From Myceligenerans salitolerans (lineage in GTDB: Bacteria > Actinomycetota > Actinomycetes > Actinomycetales > Cellulomonadaceae): 56,964 bases of DNA. Below the pieces are notes generated by a model. The model worked only from the letters and a program-made list of their open reading frames with translations, searched no databases and was not told where the DNA came from. The DNA lies in the NCBI RefSeq assembly GCF_017349295.1, contig NZ_JAFMPK010000047.1, positions 849,197-906,160 on the forward strand. The letters are read 5' to 3'. Both the position numbers and the translations under genes were made by a program. Positions 44,648 to 53,780 of this stretch are shown piece after piece (the stretch's first letter is position 1; every line of letters begins with the position of its first letter).

Positions 44648-45592
44648 TCAGCGACGCGCCAGATCGGCCGCGCCGACGATGCCCGCCTCGTTGCCGTGCC
44701 GGGCGAGTTCGATCTGCGCCACGGGCCGGTGGCCCAGCGCCGACAGCTGGGCCTCGTAGCCGCGCCGCACCGGGCCGAGGAGCAGTTCCCCGGCGGCGCC
44801 GACACCGCCGCCGATCACGAAGATCTCGGGATCGAGCAGTGCCGCGACGGACGCGGCTCCCTCGCCGATCCAGCGGCCGAGGGTGGCGAGCAGCTCGATC
44901 GCGAGCTCGTCGCCCTCCTTGGCGGCGCGGGTGACCTGGGGGCCGCGGATCTCGTCCGGGGAACCGCCGGCCATCTCGAGCAGACGCGCCGCCCGTTTCG
45001 GGTTCGCGACGGCGGCGTGCTGGGCGTCACGGACCAGCGCCGAGCCGGAGGCGTACTGCTCCCAGCAGCCCTCGTGCCCGCAACCGCAGTAGTGCCCTTC
45101 AGGAACGACCCGCATGTGCCCCACCTCGGCGGCGGCGCCCCATTTACCGCGCACCAGTTCCCCGCCCACGATGACGGCACCGCCCAGGCCGGTACCGACC
45201 GTCAGCATGATCATGTCGGTGGCGGCCCGGCCCGCGCCGAACCGGAACTCGGCCCAGCCGGCGGCGTTGGCGTCGTTCTCGACGACGATCGGGACGTCGG
45301 TGTCGATCAGCGCCGAGACCTTGGCCGCGAGCGGGTACTCGCGCCAGGCGATGTTCGGGGCGAAGTTCACGCCCTGGCGGTCAGGGCTCACGAAGCCCGC
45401 CGCGGCCAGGCCGATCGCGCCGACCTCGTGCTCCTTGGTCAGTTCGGTGACCGCGTCGGCGATGGCGCGGTCGATGTCGGCCACGTCGTCGGCAGCGGTC
45501 TCGCGCCGCACCTGGGCGAGGATCCGCCCGTCCTCGTCGACCACGCCCACGGCGATCTTCGTGCCGCCGATGTCGACTCCGATGGCGTGCAT
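44648..45592 (-). CDS. glk: ROK family glucokinase
   Basis: A 314-aa sugar kinase using ATP to phosphorylate glucose. The phosphate-1 motif GVDIGGTKIAVG, the catalytic segment VVENDANAAGWAEF, the phosphate-2 motif VGTGLGGAV and the ROK zinc site (GHYCGCGHEGCWEQYAS) are all intact. There is no helix-turn-helix, so it is an enzyme and not a ROK repressor. The ATG has AAGGA eight bases upstream; the frame continues open far upstream antisense to fadD but that part is a shadow. It diverges from fadD across 252 bp. Confidence 0.93.
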   Translation of the reverse strand: MHAIGVDIGGTKIAVGVVDEDGRILAQVRRETAADDVADIDRAIADAVTELTKEHEVGAIGLAAAGFVSPDRQGVNFAPNIAWREYPLAAKVSALIDTDVPIVVENDANAAGWAEFRFGAGRAATDMIMLTVGTGLGGAVIVGGELVRGKWGAAAEVGHMRVVPEGHYCGCGHEGCWEQYASGSALVRDAQHAAVANPKRAARLLEMAGGSPDEIRGPQVTRAAKEGDELAIELLATLGRWIGEGAASVAALLDPEIFVIGGGVGAAGELLLGPVRRGYEAQLSALGHRPVAQIELARHGNEAGIVGAADLARR

Positions 45593-45747
45593 GACGTCGT
45601 CCTTCACTGTCGGGGGATCCTCGTGACGAGCGCCCGTGGCCCCGGCCCGCGAGGGCCGACGCACGGGCGCGGAAGACCAGGGTATCCGGCCCTCGCGGCG
45701 CCGAGACACCCCGTCCGCGTGATGGCGGCGAGCACCACCTCGCCTAC

Positions 45748-45778
45748 TGAGACGCAATCTCATAACGCCCTGAGACTC
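45748..45778. promoter_or_regulatory. Repeated dyad upstream of fadD
   Basis: TGAGA-CGCAA-TCTCA (45748-45762) is an inverted repeat with 5-bp arms, and CTGAGAC recurs 23 bases on (45770). The site lies in the glk-fadD divergent region, about 70-95 bases before the fadD start. It may be an operator for a fatty-acid or sugar regulator. No regulator is identified. Confidence 0.35.
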
Positions 45779-45844
45779 GGTGTATCTCCACGCCTTGTTT
45801 GCCGGTATCTTGACTGCACGATCTTTACTGCCACTGGAGTCAGC

Positions 45845-47668
45845 ATGAACGAGGTCCACGCACCGCAGCTCGTCGAGCTGCCCCCCACGTACAACACCAA
45901 CACGTTGCTCACCGACCGGGTCACCGACGACCCGGCGAAGCATCTGATGGAGCGGCCCGACGGCGCGGGTGGCTGGACCCCCGTCACCGCGAGCGAGTTC
46001 GACGCCCAGGTGGTCGCCGTCGCGAAGGGCCTCGTCGCCCGCGGTGTCCAGCCGGGCGACAGCGTCGCCATCATGTCGGCCACACGGTACGAGTGGGCGC
46101 TTCTGGACTTCGCGATCTGGGCCGCGGGCGCCGTCACGGTGCCGATCTACGAGACCTCGAGCGCCGAGCAGGTCGAGTGGATCTGCAGCGACGCGAAGGT
46201 CACCCTGGTGGTCACCGAGACGGCCGAGCACGCGGAGACGGTGAGCGAGGTCCACGACGCGCTCGGCGACCTGCGCGAGATCCTCGTCATCGCCGACGGC
46301 GCCGTCGACACCCTGGTCGCGGACGGCGGGGACGTCGAGGACGCCGAGATCGCGCGCCGACGCACGATCGCGGGTCTGGACGACCTCGCCACCATCATCT
46401 ACACCTCCGGTACGACGGGCCGCCCGAAGGGCGTCGAGCTGAGCCACCGCAACTTCGCGTCGCTCGCCGTCAACGCCGTCAAGGACAACCCCGAGGTGTT
46501 CGCCGACGGCGGCCGCACCCTCCTGTTCATCCCGATGGCGCACGTCTTCGCGCGCTTCATCCACGTGCTGGCCGTCGCCGCCGGGACGACGACGGGCCAC
46601 TGGGGCGACACGACGACGCTCGTCGACCAGCTCGGCAGCTTCAAGCCGACCTTCATCCTCGCGGTCCCCCGCGTGTTCGAGAAGGTGTACAACACGGCCG
46701 AGCAGACCGCGGCCGCCGGCGGGAAGGTGAAGATCTTCCACTGGGCGGCGCGTACGGGCATCGCCTACTCGCGGGCGCTCGACACGCCGTCGGGTCCGGG
46801 GCTCGGGCTGCGGGTCCAGCACAAGATCGCCGACACCCTGGTGTTCTCCAAGCTGCGTGCCCGGCTCGGCGGCCAGGCCAGGTACGCCGTCTCCGGCGGT
46901 GGACCGCTCGGTGAGCGGCTCGGCCACTTCTACCGCGGCCTCGGGATCAACATCCTCGAGGGCTACGGCCTCACCGAGTCCACCGCGCCGATCAGCGTGA
47001 ACAAGCCGGACGCCCAGAAGGTCGGGTCGGTCGGCCTCGCGCTGCCGGGCTGCGGCATGGCCATCGCCGACGACGGCGAGGTCCTGCTCAAGGGACACGG
47101 CGTCTTCGCCGCGTACCACAACAACGCCGAGGCCACCGCCGAGTCGTTCACGGCCGACGGCTGGTTCCGCACCGGCGACCTCGGTGAGCTCGACGACCGC
47201 GGCTTCCTCACCATCACCGGTCGCAAGAAGGAGATCATCGTCACGGCGGGCGGGAAGAACGTCGCACCCTCCGTGCTGGAGGACCGTATCCGAGCGCACG
47301 CCCTGGTCAGCCAGTGCGTCGTGGTCGGCGACAACAAGCCGTTCATCGGCGCGATGATCACGCTGGACGCGGAGGGCCTGCCGGGCTGGCTGAAGATGCA
47401 CGGCAAGCCGGCGATGAGCCCCGACGAGGCGCGCACCGACCCCGACGTGCTGGCCGCGCTGGACCAGGTGGTGCAGCGCGCGAACGCCGCCGTGTCCAAG
47501 GCGGAGTCCATCCGCAAGTACACGGTGATCCCCGGCGATCTGACGATCGAGAACGGCTACCTCACGCCGAAGCAGTCGGTGCGCCGCGCCGTGGTCCTCA
47601 AGGACTTCGACCCCGAGGTGGAGCGCCTGTACGCGGACAAGAACAAGGACTCGCTGCACCTGGTGTGA
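45845..47668 (+). CDS. Long-chain acyl-CoA synthetase (FadD15-like)
   Basis: A 607-aa AMP-forming ligase that activates fatty acids with ATP and CoA. Motifs in order are YTSGTTGRPKGVELSH (phosphate loop), FIPMAHVFARF, GYGLTESTAP, DGWFRTGDLG and GRKKEIIVTAGGKNVAPS. The C-terminal catalytic lysine region is ENGYLTPKQSVRR. GGAG lies five bases before the ATG. The layout equals FadD15 (Rv2187), which lies in the comparable part of the M. tuberculosis chromosome near plsC. The protein has no membrane helix. A perfect hairpin follows. Confidence 0.94.
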   Translation: MNEVHAPQLVELPPTYNTNTLLTDRVTDDPAKHLMERPDGAGGWTPVTASEFDAQVVAVAKGLVARGVQPGDSVAIMSATRYEWALLDFAIWAAGAVTVPIYETSSAEQVEWICSDAKVTLVVTETAEHAETVSEVHDALGDLREILVIADGAVDTLVADGGDVEDAEIARRRTIAGLDDLATIIYTSGTTGRPKGVELSHRNFASLAVNAVKDNPEVFADGGRTLLFIPMAHVFARFIHVLAVAAGTTTGHWGDTTTLVDQLGSFKPTFILAVPRVFEKVYNTAEQTAAAGGKVKIFHWAARTGIAYSRALDTPSGPGLGLRVQHKIADTLVFSKLRARLGGQARYAVSGGGPLGERLGHFYRGLGINILEGYGLTESTAPISVNKPDAQKVGSVGLALPGCGMAIADDGEVLLKGHGVFAAYHNNAEATAESFTADGWFRTGDLGELDDRGFLTITGRKKEIIVTAGGKNVAPSVLEDRIRAHALVSQCVVVGDNKPFIGAMITLDAEGLPGWLKMHGKPAMSPDEARTDPDVLAALDQVVQRANAAVSKAESIRKYTVIPGDLTIENGYLTPKQSVRRAVVLKDFDPEVERLYADKNKDSLHLV

Positions 47669-47675
47669 CGCCGGC

Positions 47676-47703
47676 GGGGCGACCGGAGGCCTCCGGTCGC
47701 CCC
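47676..47703. terminator. Bidirectional terminator between fadD and the LppX-like gene
   Basis: GGGGCGACCGGAGG followed at once by its exact reverse complement gives a 28-bp perfect palindrome, seven bases after the fadD stop and seven before the stop of the converging lipoprotein gene. Confidence 0.8.
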
Positions 47704-47710
47704 GGCCGTG

Positions 47711-48559
47711 TCACATGCCCATCTCGGATGCGTCGATGATCTGGCCCGCGGCCGGGGCCGCGATGTCGACCGGCTCGCCCTGGTCGGTGATGTCCACGGT
47801 GACGACGAGGTCCTGTTCGCCCTCGGCCATCGTGGTCACCACACGGTGCGGGACGTCCTCCTCGTCGAGGAAGTACTCGACCTCCATGGTGCCCATCTCC
47901 CGCGCCATGGCCTCGTCGATCCCGAGGGCGGCGAGGTCCTTGGCCTTGGCCAGGTCGACGGTGACCGCGTAGTGGTGGGTCTCGACGCCGTTGACGGTCT
48001 CGGTCCCGACCTCCGTCACCTCGGAGACGGCACCCTCCATCGCCCTGGTCTGGCCGGCGATGTTCGCCTGGTCGAGCTGCTGCATCATGGCGTCGAGCTC
48101 CGCGCGCGAGGAGTCCTCGCCGGTCACGTGCAGGTACTTGTCCTGCGTGAGGGGGCCCATGTTCATGTAGAAGTCACCGCCGACCATGATCATGTCGAAG
48201 GTGGCTCCCTCGATGTCCATCGTCATCTGCATCGCGGTGTCGGCGGCAGTCTCGCCGGTGGCCATGGCGCCCTGCATCCCGGCGTCCGCCATGCCCTGCG
48301 CCTCGGCCGCGGGGCCCGAGAACGTGGCCGTGTAGCGCATCGTGCTCATGGCCGCCTGAGCCGCGGTGGAGCGCTCGACGAAATCCGACACCGAGAGTGC
48401 CGTGTAACCGCCGCCGGCGGCCTCGCTCGTGGCCGTCTCGATGGCGTTGTCGCCGGCAGCCGCCGGTTCCGACGTGCCGGCACCGGACTGGCATGCCGTG
48501 AGCGTCACAGTGGCGACGCCTGCGGTGAGCAGCGCGGCGATCTTGCGGGTGATTCGCAC
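47711..48559 (-). CDS. LppX/LprG-like lipoprotein
   Basis: A 282-aa lipoprotein. The signal ends VTLTACQS with Cys23 as anchor. After an Ala/Thr linker the mature domain has the long beta-sheet pattern of LppX_LprAFG/DUF6612-type proteins (MRYTATFSGPAAEAQGMADA, DMIMVGGDFYMNM, DKYLHVTGEDS, HHYAVTVDLAKAKDL, VEYFLDEEDVPHRVVTTM). Such proteins bind lipids or acyl chains in a hydrophobic cavity on the outer face of the membrane. It is rich in Met, including a run where many residues near 85-115 are Met, Ala or Thr. The GTG start has GGAGGAGG eight bases upstream. Confidence 0.82.
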   Translation of the reverse strand: MRITRKIAALLTAGVATVTLTACQSGAGTSEPAAAGDNAIETATSEAAGGGYTALSVSDFVERSTAAQAAMSTMRYTATFSGPAAEAQGMADAGMQGAMATGETAADTAMQMTMDIEGATFDMIMVGGDFYMNMGPLTQDKYLHVTGEDSSRAELDAMMQQLDQANIAGQTRAMEGAVSEVTEVGTETVNGVETHHYAVTVDLAKAKDLAALGIDEAMAREMGTMEVEYFLDEEDVPHRVVTTMAEGEQDLVVTVDITDQGEPVDIAAPAAGQIIDASEMGM

Positions 48560-48758
48560 CTGCGTGTCCTCCTCCGTGGGCCGGTAGCCGCCCGAGGACG
48601 GGCACGGCTGACGAACCGGCAACTCGTTCATCCTTCTTTCGCACGACAGGTACCGCAAGTCGGTTTTCTCGGGCGTATCACCACCGTGGCACGGGTGCGA
48701 ACACGCCCGCCGCCGGGTGACGACAGCGGGGCGGCAATGCCTTGTCGGTGACCCGTAC

Positions 48759-48764
48759 TAGTGT
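48759..48764 (+). promoter_or_regulatory. -10 element for the nuclease gene
   Basis: TAGTGT within CGTACTAGTGTTC ends eight bases before the GTG at 48773. As no Shine-Dalgarno is present, a leaderless transcript is likely. An in-frame GTG at 48761 overlaps this element and is rejected. Confidence 0.45.
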
Positions 48765-48772
48765 TCGGGGCC

Positions 48773-50686
48773 GTGAGCACCACCGGGTACCAGGCCACGT
48801 TCGACGAGCTGGGGACTCCCCTGCGAGACGTCACGTTCGTCGTGGTCGACCTCGAGACCACGGGCACCCGGGCGGCCGAGGGAGGGATCACGGAGATCGG
48901 TGCCGTGAAGGTGCGCGGCGGCGAGAGACTCGGCGAGTTCCAGTCGCTGGTCAACCCTGGCAGACCGGTGCCGGCGTTCGTCGCGCGGCTGACGGGCATC
49001 ACGAACGCCATGGTCGCCACGGCCCCGGACCTCGAGAAGGTGCTGCCGAGCTTCCTCGAGTTCGCGCACGGCTCGGTGCTGGTGGCGCACAACGCGCCGT
49101 TCGACGTCGGCTTCCTCAAGGCCGCGTGCGAGCGGCTGGACTACCCGTGGCCGGGCTTCCCGGTGGTCGACACCGTCCCGCTGGCCCGCAAGGTCGTCAC
49201 GCGGGACGAGGCGCCCAACCACAAGCTGGCCACGCTCGCGCGCCTGTTCCGCGCGGAGGTGGCACCGGACCATCGCGCGCTGTCGGACGCACGCGCCACC
49301 GTCGACGTCCTCCACGCCCTCTTCGACCGGCTGGGGCCCATGGGCATCACCCACCTGGAGGATCTGCGCACCGCCGCCGATCCCGTACCCCCGGAGGTCC
49401 GGGCCAAACGTCATCTGGCCGACGGGCTCCCCCAGGAACCGGGTGTCTACCTGTTCAAGGGACCGGACGACGAGGTGCTGTACGTCGGCACCAGCACGAA
49501 CATCCACAAGCGTGTGCGCTCCTACTTCACCGCGGCGGAGAAGCGACGGCGGGTCACGGAGATGGTGCGGATCGCGGAGCGGGTCACACCGGTGGTGTGC
49601 GCGACCCCGCTCGAGGCACAGGTGCGGGAGCTGCGGCTGATCGCCGAGCACGAGCCGCGGTACAACCGGCGCTCCAAGCACCCCGAGCGCGCGGTGTGGG
49701 TACGGCTCACCGACGAGCCCTACCCTCGGCTGTCGGTGGTACGGGACACCGCGTCGGGAATCGCCCACATCGGGCCCTTCGGCGCGTCACGTGCCGCGAA
49801 GGAGGCGGTCGCGGCACTGCACGACGCCCTGCCGCTGCGCCAGTGCACGGCGCGTATCGCGCGCGTCCCGCGGCAGCCGGGCAGCCCTTGCGCCCTGGCC
49901 GGGATGGGGCGGTGCTCGGCGCCGTGCGTCGCGACGGAGCCGGACCAGGCGTACGACGACGTGTCCGCGGCCGCTCGTGCCGTGCTGGCAGGCGACCCGT
50001 CACCCGTGGTGACGGCTCTGTCGGCCCGCATCGCTCGCCTGGCCGCGCAGGAGCGGTTCGAGGAGGCCGGTGAGGTGACGCGGCGCCTGCGAACCTTCGT
50101 GCACGGCGCTCAGCGCGCCCAGCGGCTGGAGCCGCTGGCCCGGTGTCCCGAACTGGTGGCGGCGCGGCCCGCGGGCCTGGCCGGCGCACCCGGCATGCCC
50201 GGCGGCTGGGAGGTGGTGGTGGTCCGGCACGGTCGCCTGGCCGGGACGGCGGTGAGTGCGCCGGGACAGGACCCGCTGGAGCTCGTGGCCGCCGTACGGG
50301 CCACGGCGGAGGCCGTGGCACCACCCGTGGCGCCCGCTCCGGCGAGCCACCCGGAGGAGGCCGATCTGCTTCTCGGCTGGCTCGACCAGCCCGGGGTGCG
50401 GCTCGTCGTCGTCGACGGCGAGCTCACCTGCCCCGTGCGCGGCGCCGCCGCCCACGCGGACCTCGCGTGGGCGGCGGACAGGGTGCGAGAACAGGTCGCG
50501 ATGCCCGATCACGCAAACCGGGCGGACGGATCAGTCCCCCACCAACCGCTTGAGGGTGGCGGCGGCACCGATGGTGTGGAGCTTGTCGAGCGCGTCGAGG
50601 TACGGCTCCGTGAACCGGGGCTCGTCGACGAGGTCACCGAACAGGCTCGGGTCCCGCAGGAACGCGAGCGGGTCGGACCGCTGTGA
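48773..50686 (+). CDS. DEDDh exonuclease fused to a GIY-YIG endonuclease domain
   Basis: A 637-aa nuclease fusion. Residues about 17-180 are a DnaQ-like 3'-5' exonuclease (VVVDLETTGT, HNAPFDVGFL, HRALSDARATVDV give the D-E-D-H-D set). From about 220 a UvrC/Cho-like GIY-YIG domain follows (GVYLFKGPDDEVLYVGTSTN, then KRVRSYF), with a Cys cluster (SPCALAGMGRCSAPC) that may bind metal. This fusion is widespread in actinobacteria and is thought to act in DNA repair. The final 52 codons run antisense over the end of the mannitol dehydrogenase gene, so the natural stop may have been lost. Confidence 0.88.
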   Translation: MSTTGYQATFDELGTPLRDVTFVVVDLETTGTRAAEGGITEIGAVKVRGGERLGEFQSLVNPGRPVPAFVARLTGITNAMVATAPDLEKVLPSFLEFAHGSVLVAHNAPFDVGFLKAACERLDYPWPGFPVVDTVPLARKVVTRDEAPNHKLATLARLFRAEVAPDHRALSDARATVDVLHALFDRLGPMGITHLEDLRTAADPVPPEVRAKRHLADGLPQEPGVYLFKGPDDEVLYVGTSTNIHKRVRSYFTAAEKRRRVTEMVRIAERVTPVVCATPLEAQVRELRLIAEHEPRYNRRSKHPERAVWVRLTDEPYPRLSVVRDTASGIAHIGPFGASRAAKEAVAALHDALPLRQCTARIARVPRQPGSPCALAGMGRCSAPCVATEPDQAYDDVSAAARAVLAGDPSPVVTALSARIARLAAQERFEEAGEVTRRLRTFVHGAQRAQRLEPLARCPELVAARPAGLAGAPGMPGGWEVVVVRHGRLAGTAVSAPGQDPLELVAAVRATAEAVAPPVAPAPASHPEEADLLLGWLDQPGVRLVVVDGELTCPVRGAAAHADLAWAADRVREQVAMPDHANRADGSVPHQPLEGGGGTDGVELVERVEVRLREPGLVDEVTEQARVPQERERVGPL

Positions 50687-51979
50687 CCGTGCGCGCGGCA
50701 CCAGGATCTCGGCGAGCCGGTCGTTGACGTCGATCGGACGGCCGTCCTCGTCCACGCCCTCCGCGTAACGCGCCCAGCTGGCGACGACGGCGGCCGACAG
50801 GCGTACGTCCCCGCCGGCGGCCAGACGCTCCCGGATCACGGGGACGAGCCACTTGGGGATCCGGTCCGACGACTCCATGCACAGCCGCGCGAGCGTGTCG
50901 CGTACCTCGGGGTTGCCGAAACGCTCCAGCAGCGTGGCCCGGTAGTCGTACAGGTCGATCCCCGGCACCGGTTGCAGTGTCGGCGTCGCCTCGGACTCCA
51001 TGTAGGCGCGCAGCAGCGCGGCGATCGCCGGGTCGGCGGTCGCCTCGTGGGCGTAGCGGTGGCCGGCCAGGTAGCCGAAGTAGGCCATCGCCTGGTGCGA
51101 CGCGTTGAGCAGGCGGAGCTTCATCAGCTCGTACGGCTCGACGTCGTCGACCAGTTGCACCCCGGCGTCCGCCCATTCCGGGCGGCCGAGGGGGAACTCG
51201 TCCTCCAGCACCCACTGGAAGAACGGCTCGGCGACGACCGGCCAACGGTCCTCGACGCCGAGACGGTCCCGCACGAGCTCGCGATCGGCGTCGGTGGTGA
51301 CCGGCGTGATCCGGTCCACCATCGAGTTCGGGAACGCGACCTCCTGGCGGATCCAGTCCGCCAGCTCCGGGGCTCGCAGGCTCGCGAACGCGGAGAAGAC
51401 GGTCCGGGCCTTCTCGCCGTTGCCCTGCACGTTGTCGCACGACATCACGGTGAACGGCGCGATACCGCGGTCACGGCGGCGTGCCAGGGCCTCCACCACG
51501 TACCCGAAGACCGTCGTGGGGACGGCCCCCGGCACGGCGTCGGCGACGACGGCGGGGTGTGTCGTGTCGAACTCGCCGGTGACCTGGTCGAAGTTGTACC
51601 CGCCCTCGGTGATGGTGAGGGACACGATCCGGGTGGCAGGGTCGGCCATCCGCTCGAGGACCGCCTCGGGGTCGTCCGGCGCGAGCAGGTACTCCACGAT
51701 GCTCCCGACGGTGCGGTGCTCCAGAGACCCGTCAGGGTGCTTGATCACCAGTGTGTACAGGTTGTCCTGCGCGGACAGGGCATCCCGCATGCGGGCGTCG
51801 CCGGGCAGCAGCCCGACTCCGCAGATGCCCCAGTCCTGGTGGCTCCCGCGGCGCAGCAGGTCGTCGATCACCACGGCCTGGTGTGCACGGTGGAACCCGC
51901 CGACCCCGATATGGACGATGCCGGGGGTGATCCCGGACCGTTCGTACGGGGCCTCGAGGGCCGCCAGGTCGGTCGTCAT
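50531..51979 (-). CDS. Mannitol/polyol dehydrogenase
   Basis: A 482-aa NAD-dependent long-chain dehydrogenase of the mannitol dehydrogenase family, oxidising mannitol (or a related polyol or hexuronate) to the ketose. The N-terminal Rossmann motif is VHIGVGGFHRAHQAVVIDDL, and the C-terminal catalytic helix is KLRLLNASHQAMAYFGYLAG with its active-site Lys and His. It is the last gene of a polyol transport operon, 29 bp after a permease gene. The ATG has GAGG eight bases upstream; an in-frame GTG 18 bases earlier is less well placed. Its end overlaps the nuclease gene by 156 bp. Confidence 0.92.
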   Translation of the reverse strand: MTTDLAALEAPYERSGITPGIVHIGVGGFHRAHQAVVIDDLLRRGSHQDWGICGVGLLPGDARMRDALSAQDNLYTLVIKHPDGSLEHRTVGSIVEYLLAPDDPEAVLERMADPATRIVSLTITEGGYNFDQVTGEFDTTHPAVVADAVPGAVPTTVFGYVVEALARRRDRGIAPFTVMSCDNVQGNGEKARTVFSAFASLRAPELADWIRQEVAFPNSMVDRITPVTTDADRELVRDRLGVEDRWPVVAEPFFQWVLEDEFPLGRPEWADAGVQLVDDVEPYELMKLRLLNASHQAMAYFGYLAGHRYAHEATADPAIAALLRAYMESEATPTLQPVPGIDLYDYRATLLERFGNPEVRDTLARLCMESSDRIPKWLVPVIRERLAAGGDVRLSAAVVASWARYAEGVDEDGRPIDVNDRLAEILVPRARSQRSDPLAFLRDPSLFGDLVDEPRFTEPYLDALDKLHTIGAAATLKRLVGD

Positions 51980-52008
51980 GGGTCGGTCCTCACTCACTTG
52001 TTCACGCG

Positions 52009-52896
52009 TCACTTGATGGCACCCATGGCGAGTCCGCGCACGAGCTGCTTCTGTGCGACCCAGCCCGCGATCACGACGGGCACGATCGCGATCGTCGATG
52101 CCGCGGACAGCACCGACAGGAACTGTCCTCGTCCGTCGACGAAGCTCCCCAGCACGGGCGGTGTCGTCCGGGCGACCTGCGTGGTCAGCAGGTTGGCCAG
52201 GAAGAACTCGTTCCAGGCGAAGATGAAGCAGATCAGGCCGGCCGCGGCGATGCCGGGCAGGACGATCGGCAGCACCACGCGGAAGATCTCCGTGCGCAGG
52301 CCGGCACCGTCGATCTGTGCGGCCTCGATGATCTCGCGCGGCACCTCCGCCAGGAACGACCGCATCATCCAGACCGCGATGGGCAGGTTGACCCCGACGT
52401 ACAGGATCGTCAGCCACGTGATGTTGTCGAGTCCTCCCACCGCCTGCAGCAGCATGTACACGGGGATGATCGACGCCGCCACGGGCATGAACTTCGTCGA
52501 GATGAGGAAGAACAGCGGGTCACGCACGTTCTTCACGGGCCGGACGCTCAGCGCGTAGGCGGCCGGGATCGCGAGCGCGAGGACGAGCAGGGTGGACCCG
52601 AGGCTCGCGCTGGCCGAGTTGATGAGGTACGGGAGCATGCCTCGGTCGAACACGGCCTGGAACCGGTCGAGCGTGAGATCCGGGGCGAAGGTGGGTGGCA
52701 GGGTCGCCGCCTGGCTCTCGGGCTTGAAGGCGGTGAAGACCATCCACACGACCGGGAAGAAGAACGCGAGCACGGCGATCCACGTCACGACGGTGAGTGC
52801 GATACCGCGCACGCGGCGGGACGCCCACCGCGCGGGCTTGCGGACCGGTGCCTTCCTGGTCGTGGTGACCGGCATACCGAGCGTTGTCGTGGTCAT
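52009..52896 (-). CDS. Carbohydrate ABC transporter permease (MalG type)
   Basis: Inner-membrane permease of 295 aa with six predicted helices after a basic N-terminus. The ATPase-docking EAA loop reads EAAQIDGAGLRTEIFRVVLP. It pairs with the permease encoded just upstream, whose stop codon it overlaps (ATGA). With the binding lipoprotein and a mannitol dehydrogenase in the same operon, the likely cargo is mannitol, sorbitol or arabitol. No ATPase gene is in the operon. Confidence 0.93.
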   Translation of the reverse strand: MTTTTLGMPVTTTRKAPVRKPARWASRRVRGIALTVVTWIAVLAFFFPVVWMVFTAFKPESQAATLPPTFAPDLTLDRFQAVFDRGMLPYLINSASASLGSTLLVLALAIPAAYALSVRPVKNVRDPLFFLISTKFMPVAASIIPVYMLLQAVGGLDNITWLTILYVGVNLPIAVWMMRSFLAEVPREIIEAAQIDGAGLRTEIFRVVLPIVLPGIAAAGLICFIFAWNEFFLANLLTTQVARTTPPVLGSFVDGRGQFLSVLSAASTIAIVPVVIAGWVAQKQLVRGLAMGAIK

Positions 52897-53780
52897 CGGT
52901 TCATCAGCCCTTCCTCGGAGAAGACCTTGAACAGCGTGCGCAGGGCCACCATGGCCACGATGATCGTGACGATCACCGTCATGACGCCGTACGCCGCGGC
53001 CTCGCCGACCTCGAGACCGATGAAGGCTCGCTCGTAGAGCAGGTACGACAGGGTCTTGCTGCCGCCCGTGCCGTTGGTCATGATCGCCACCGGGTCGAAG
53101 ACCTGGAGCAACAGGATCGTCGCCAGCAGCACCGTGATCTCGACGTACTGGCGAAGGTGCGGAAGCGTGATCCAGGTGAACGTACGGAACGGGCCGGCGC
53201 CGTCCACTCCCGCCGCCTCCAGGACCTCGCGGGGCTGCGACTGCAGCCCCGCGAGGAGGATGAGCATGGCGAACGGCGTGTACTGCCAGATCAGCACCAT
53301 GATGACGGTCGCCGCCGGCAGTTCCGTGTTCCATGCCACCGGTGGGAGCCCCACCAGCGACAGGCCCCAGTTGGCCATGCCGTAGGTGAAGTCCAGGATC
53401 GACCACTTCCAGATCAGCGCCGCCGCGGCGGGCATGACGAGGAACGGGGTGATCATCAGGGTCCGGGCCACGCTCTGACCCACGAACTTGCGGTCCAGCA
53501 GCACGGCGAACAGCAGGCCGAGCAGGGTGGCCCCCACGACGGCCGAGCCGGTCACGAGGACCGTGTTACCCAGTGAGGACAGGAACGATCCGTTGGAGAG
53601 GACCTTCGCGTAGTTGTCGAAGCCGACGAATCCGCGTTGGCCCGGTCGCAGCAGGTTCCATTCCTGGAACGAGTAGTAGAGCGTCGCCACCAGGGGGATC
53701 TGCGTGAGCAGGATGGCGACGATCAGCGCCGGCCAGAGCAGCGCACGAGAGATCGCCAGGCTGCGGCGCCCTGCGGTCAC
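52893..53780 (-). CDS. Carbohydrate ABC transporter permease (MalF type)
   Basis: Inner-membrane permease of 295 aa, six or more helices, starting ALLWPALIVAILLTQIPLVA. The EAA loop is EAAGVDGAGPFRTFTWITLP. Coupled at both ends: its GTG overlaps the stop of the binding-protein gene (GTGA) and its stop overlaps the next permease start. It forms the channel heterodimer with the 52009-52896 product. An open frame upstream of the GTG lies inside the binding-protein gene and is discarded. Confidence 0.93.
   Translation of the reverse strand: MTAGRRSLAISRALLWPALIVAILLTQIPLVATLYYSFQEWNLLRPGQRGFVGFDNYAKVLSNGSFLSSLGNTVLVTGSAVVGATLLGLLFAVLLDRKFVGQSVARTLMITPFLVMPAAAALIWKWSILDFTYGMANWGLSLVGLPPVAWNTELPAATVIMVLIWQYTPFAMLILLAGLQSQPREVLEAAGVDGAGPFRTFTWITLPHLRQYVEITVLLATILLLQVFDPVAIMTNGTGGSKTLSYLLYERAFIGLEVGEAAAYGVMTVIVTIIVAMVALRTLFKVFSEEGLMNR

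Noticed and set aside
44648-47659. Minus-strand open frame of about 1000 codons covering glk and running antisense to fadD
   Set aside because: Only the glk part has family motifs and a ribosome-binding site. The upstream part has shadow-like composition opposite the well-supported fadD gene.
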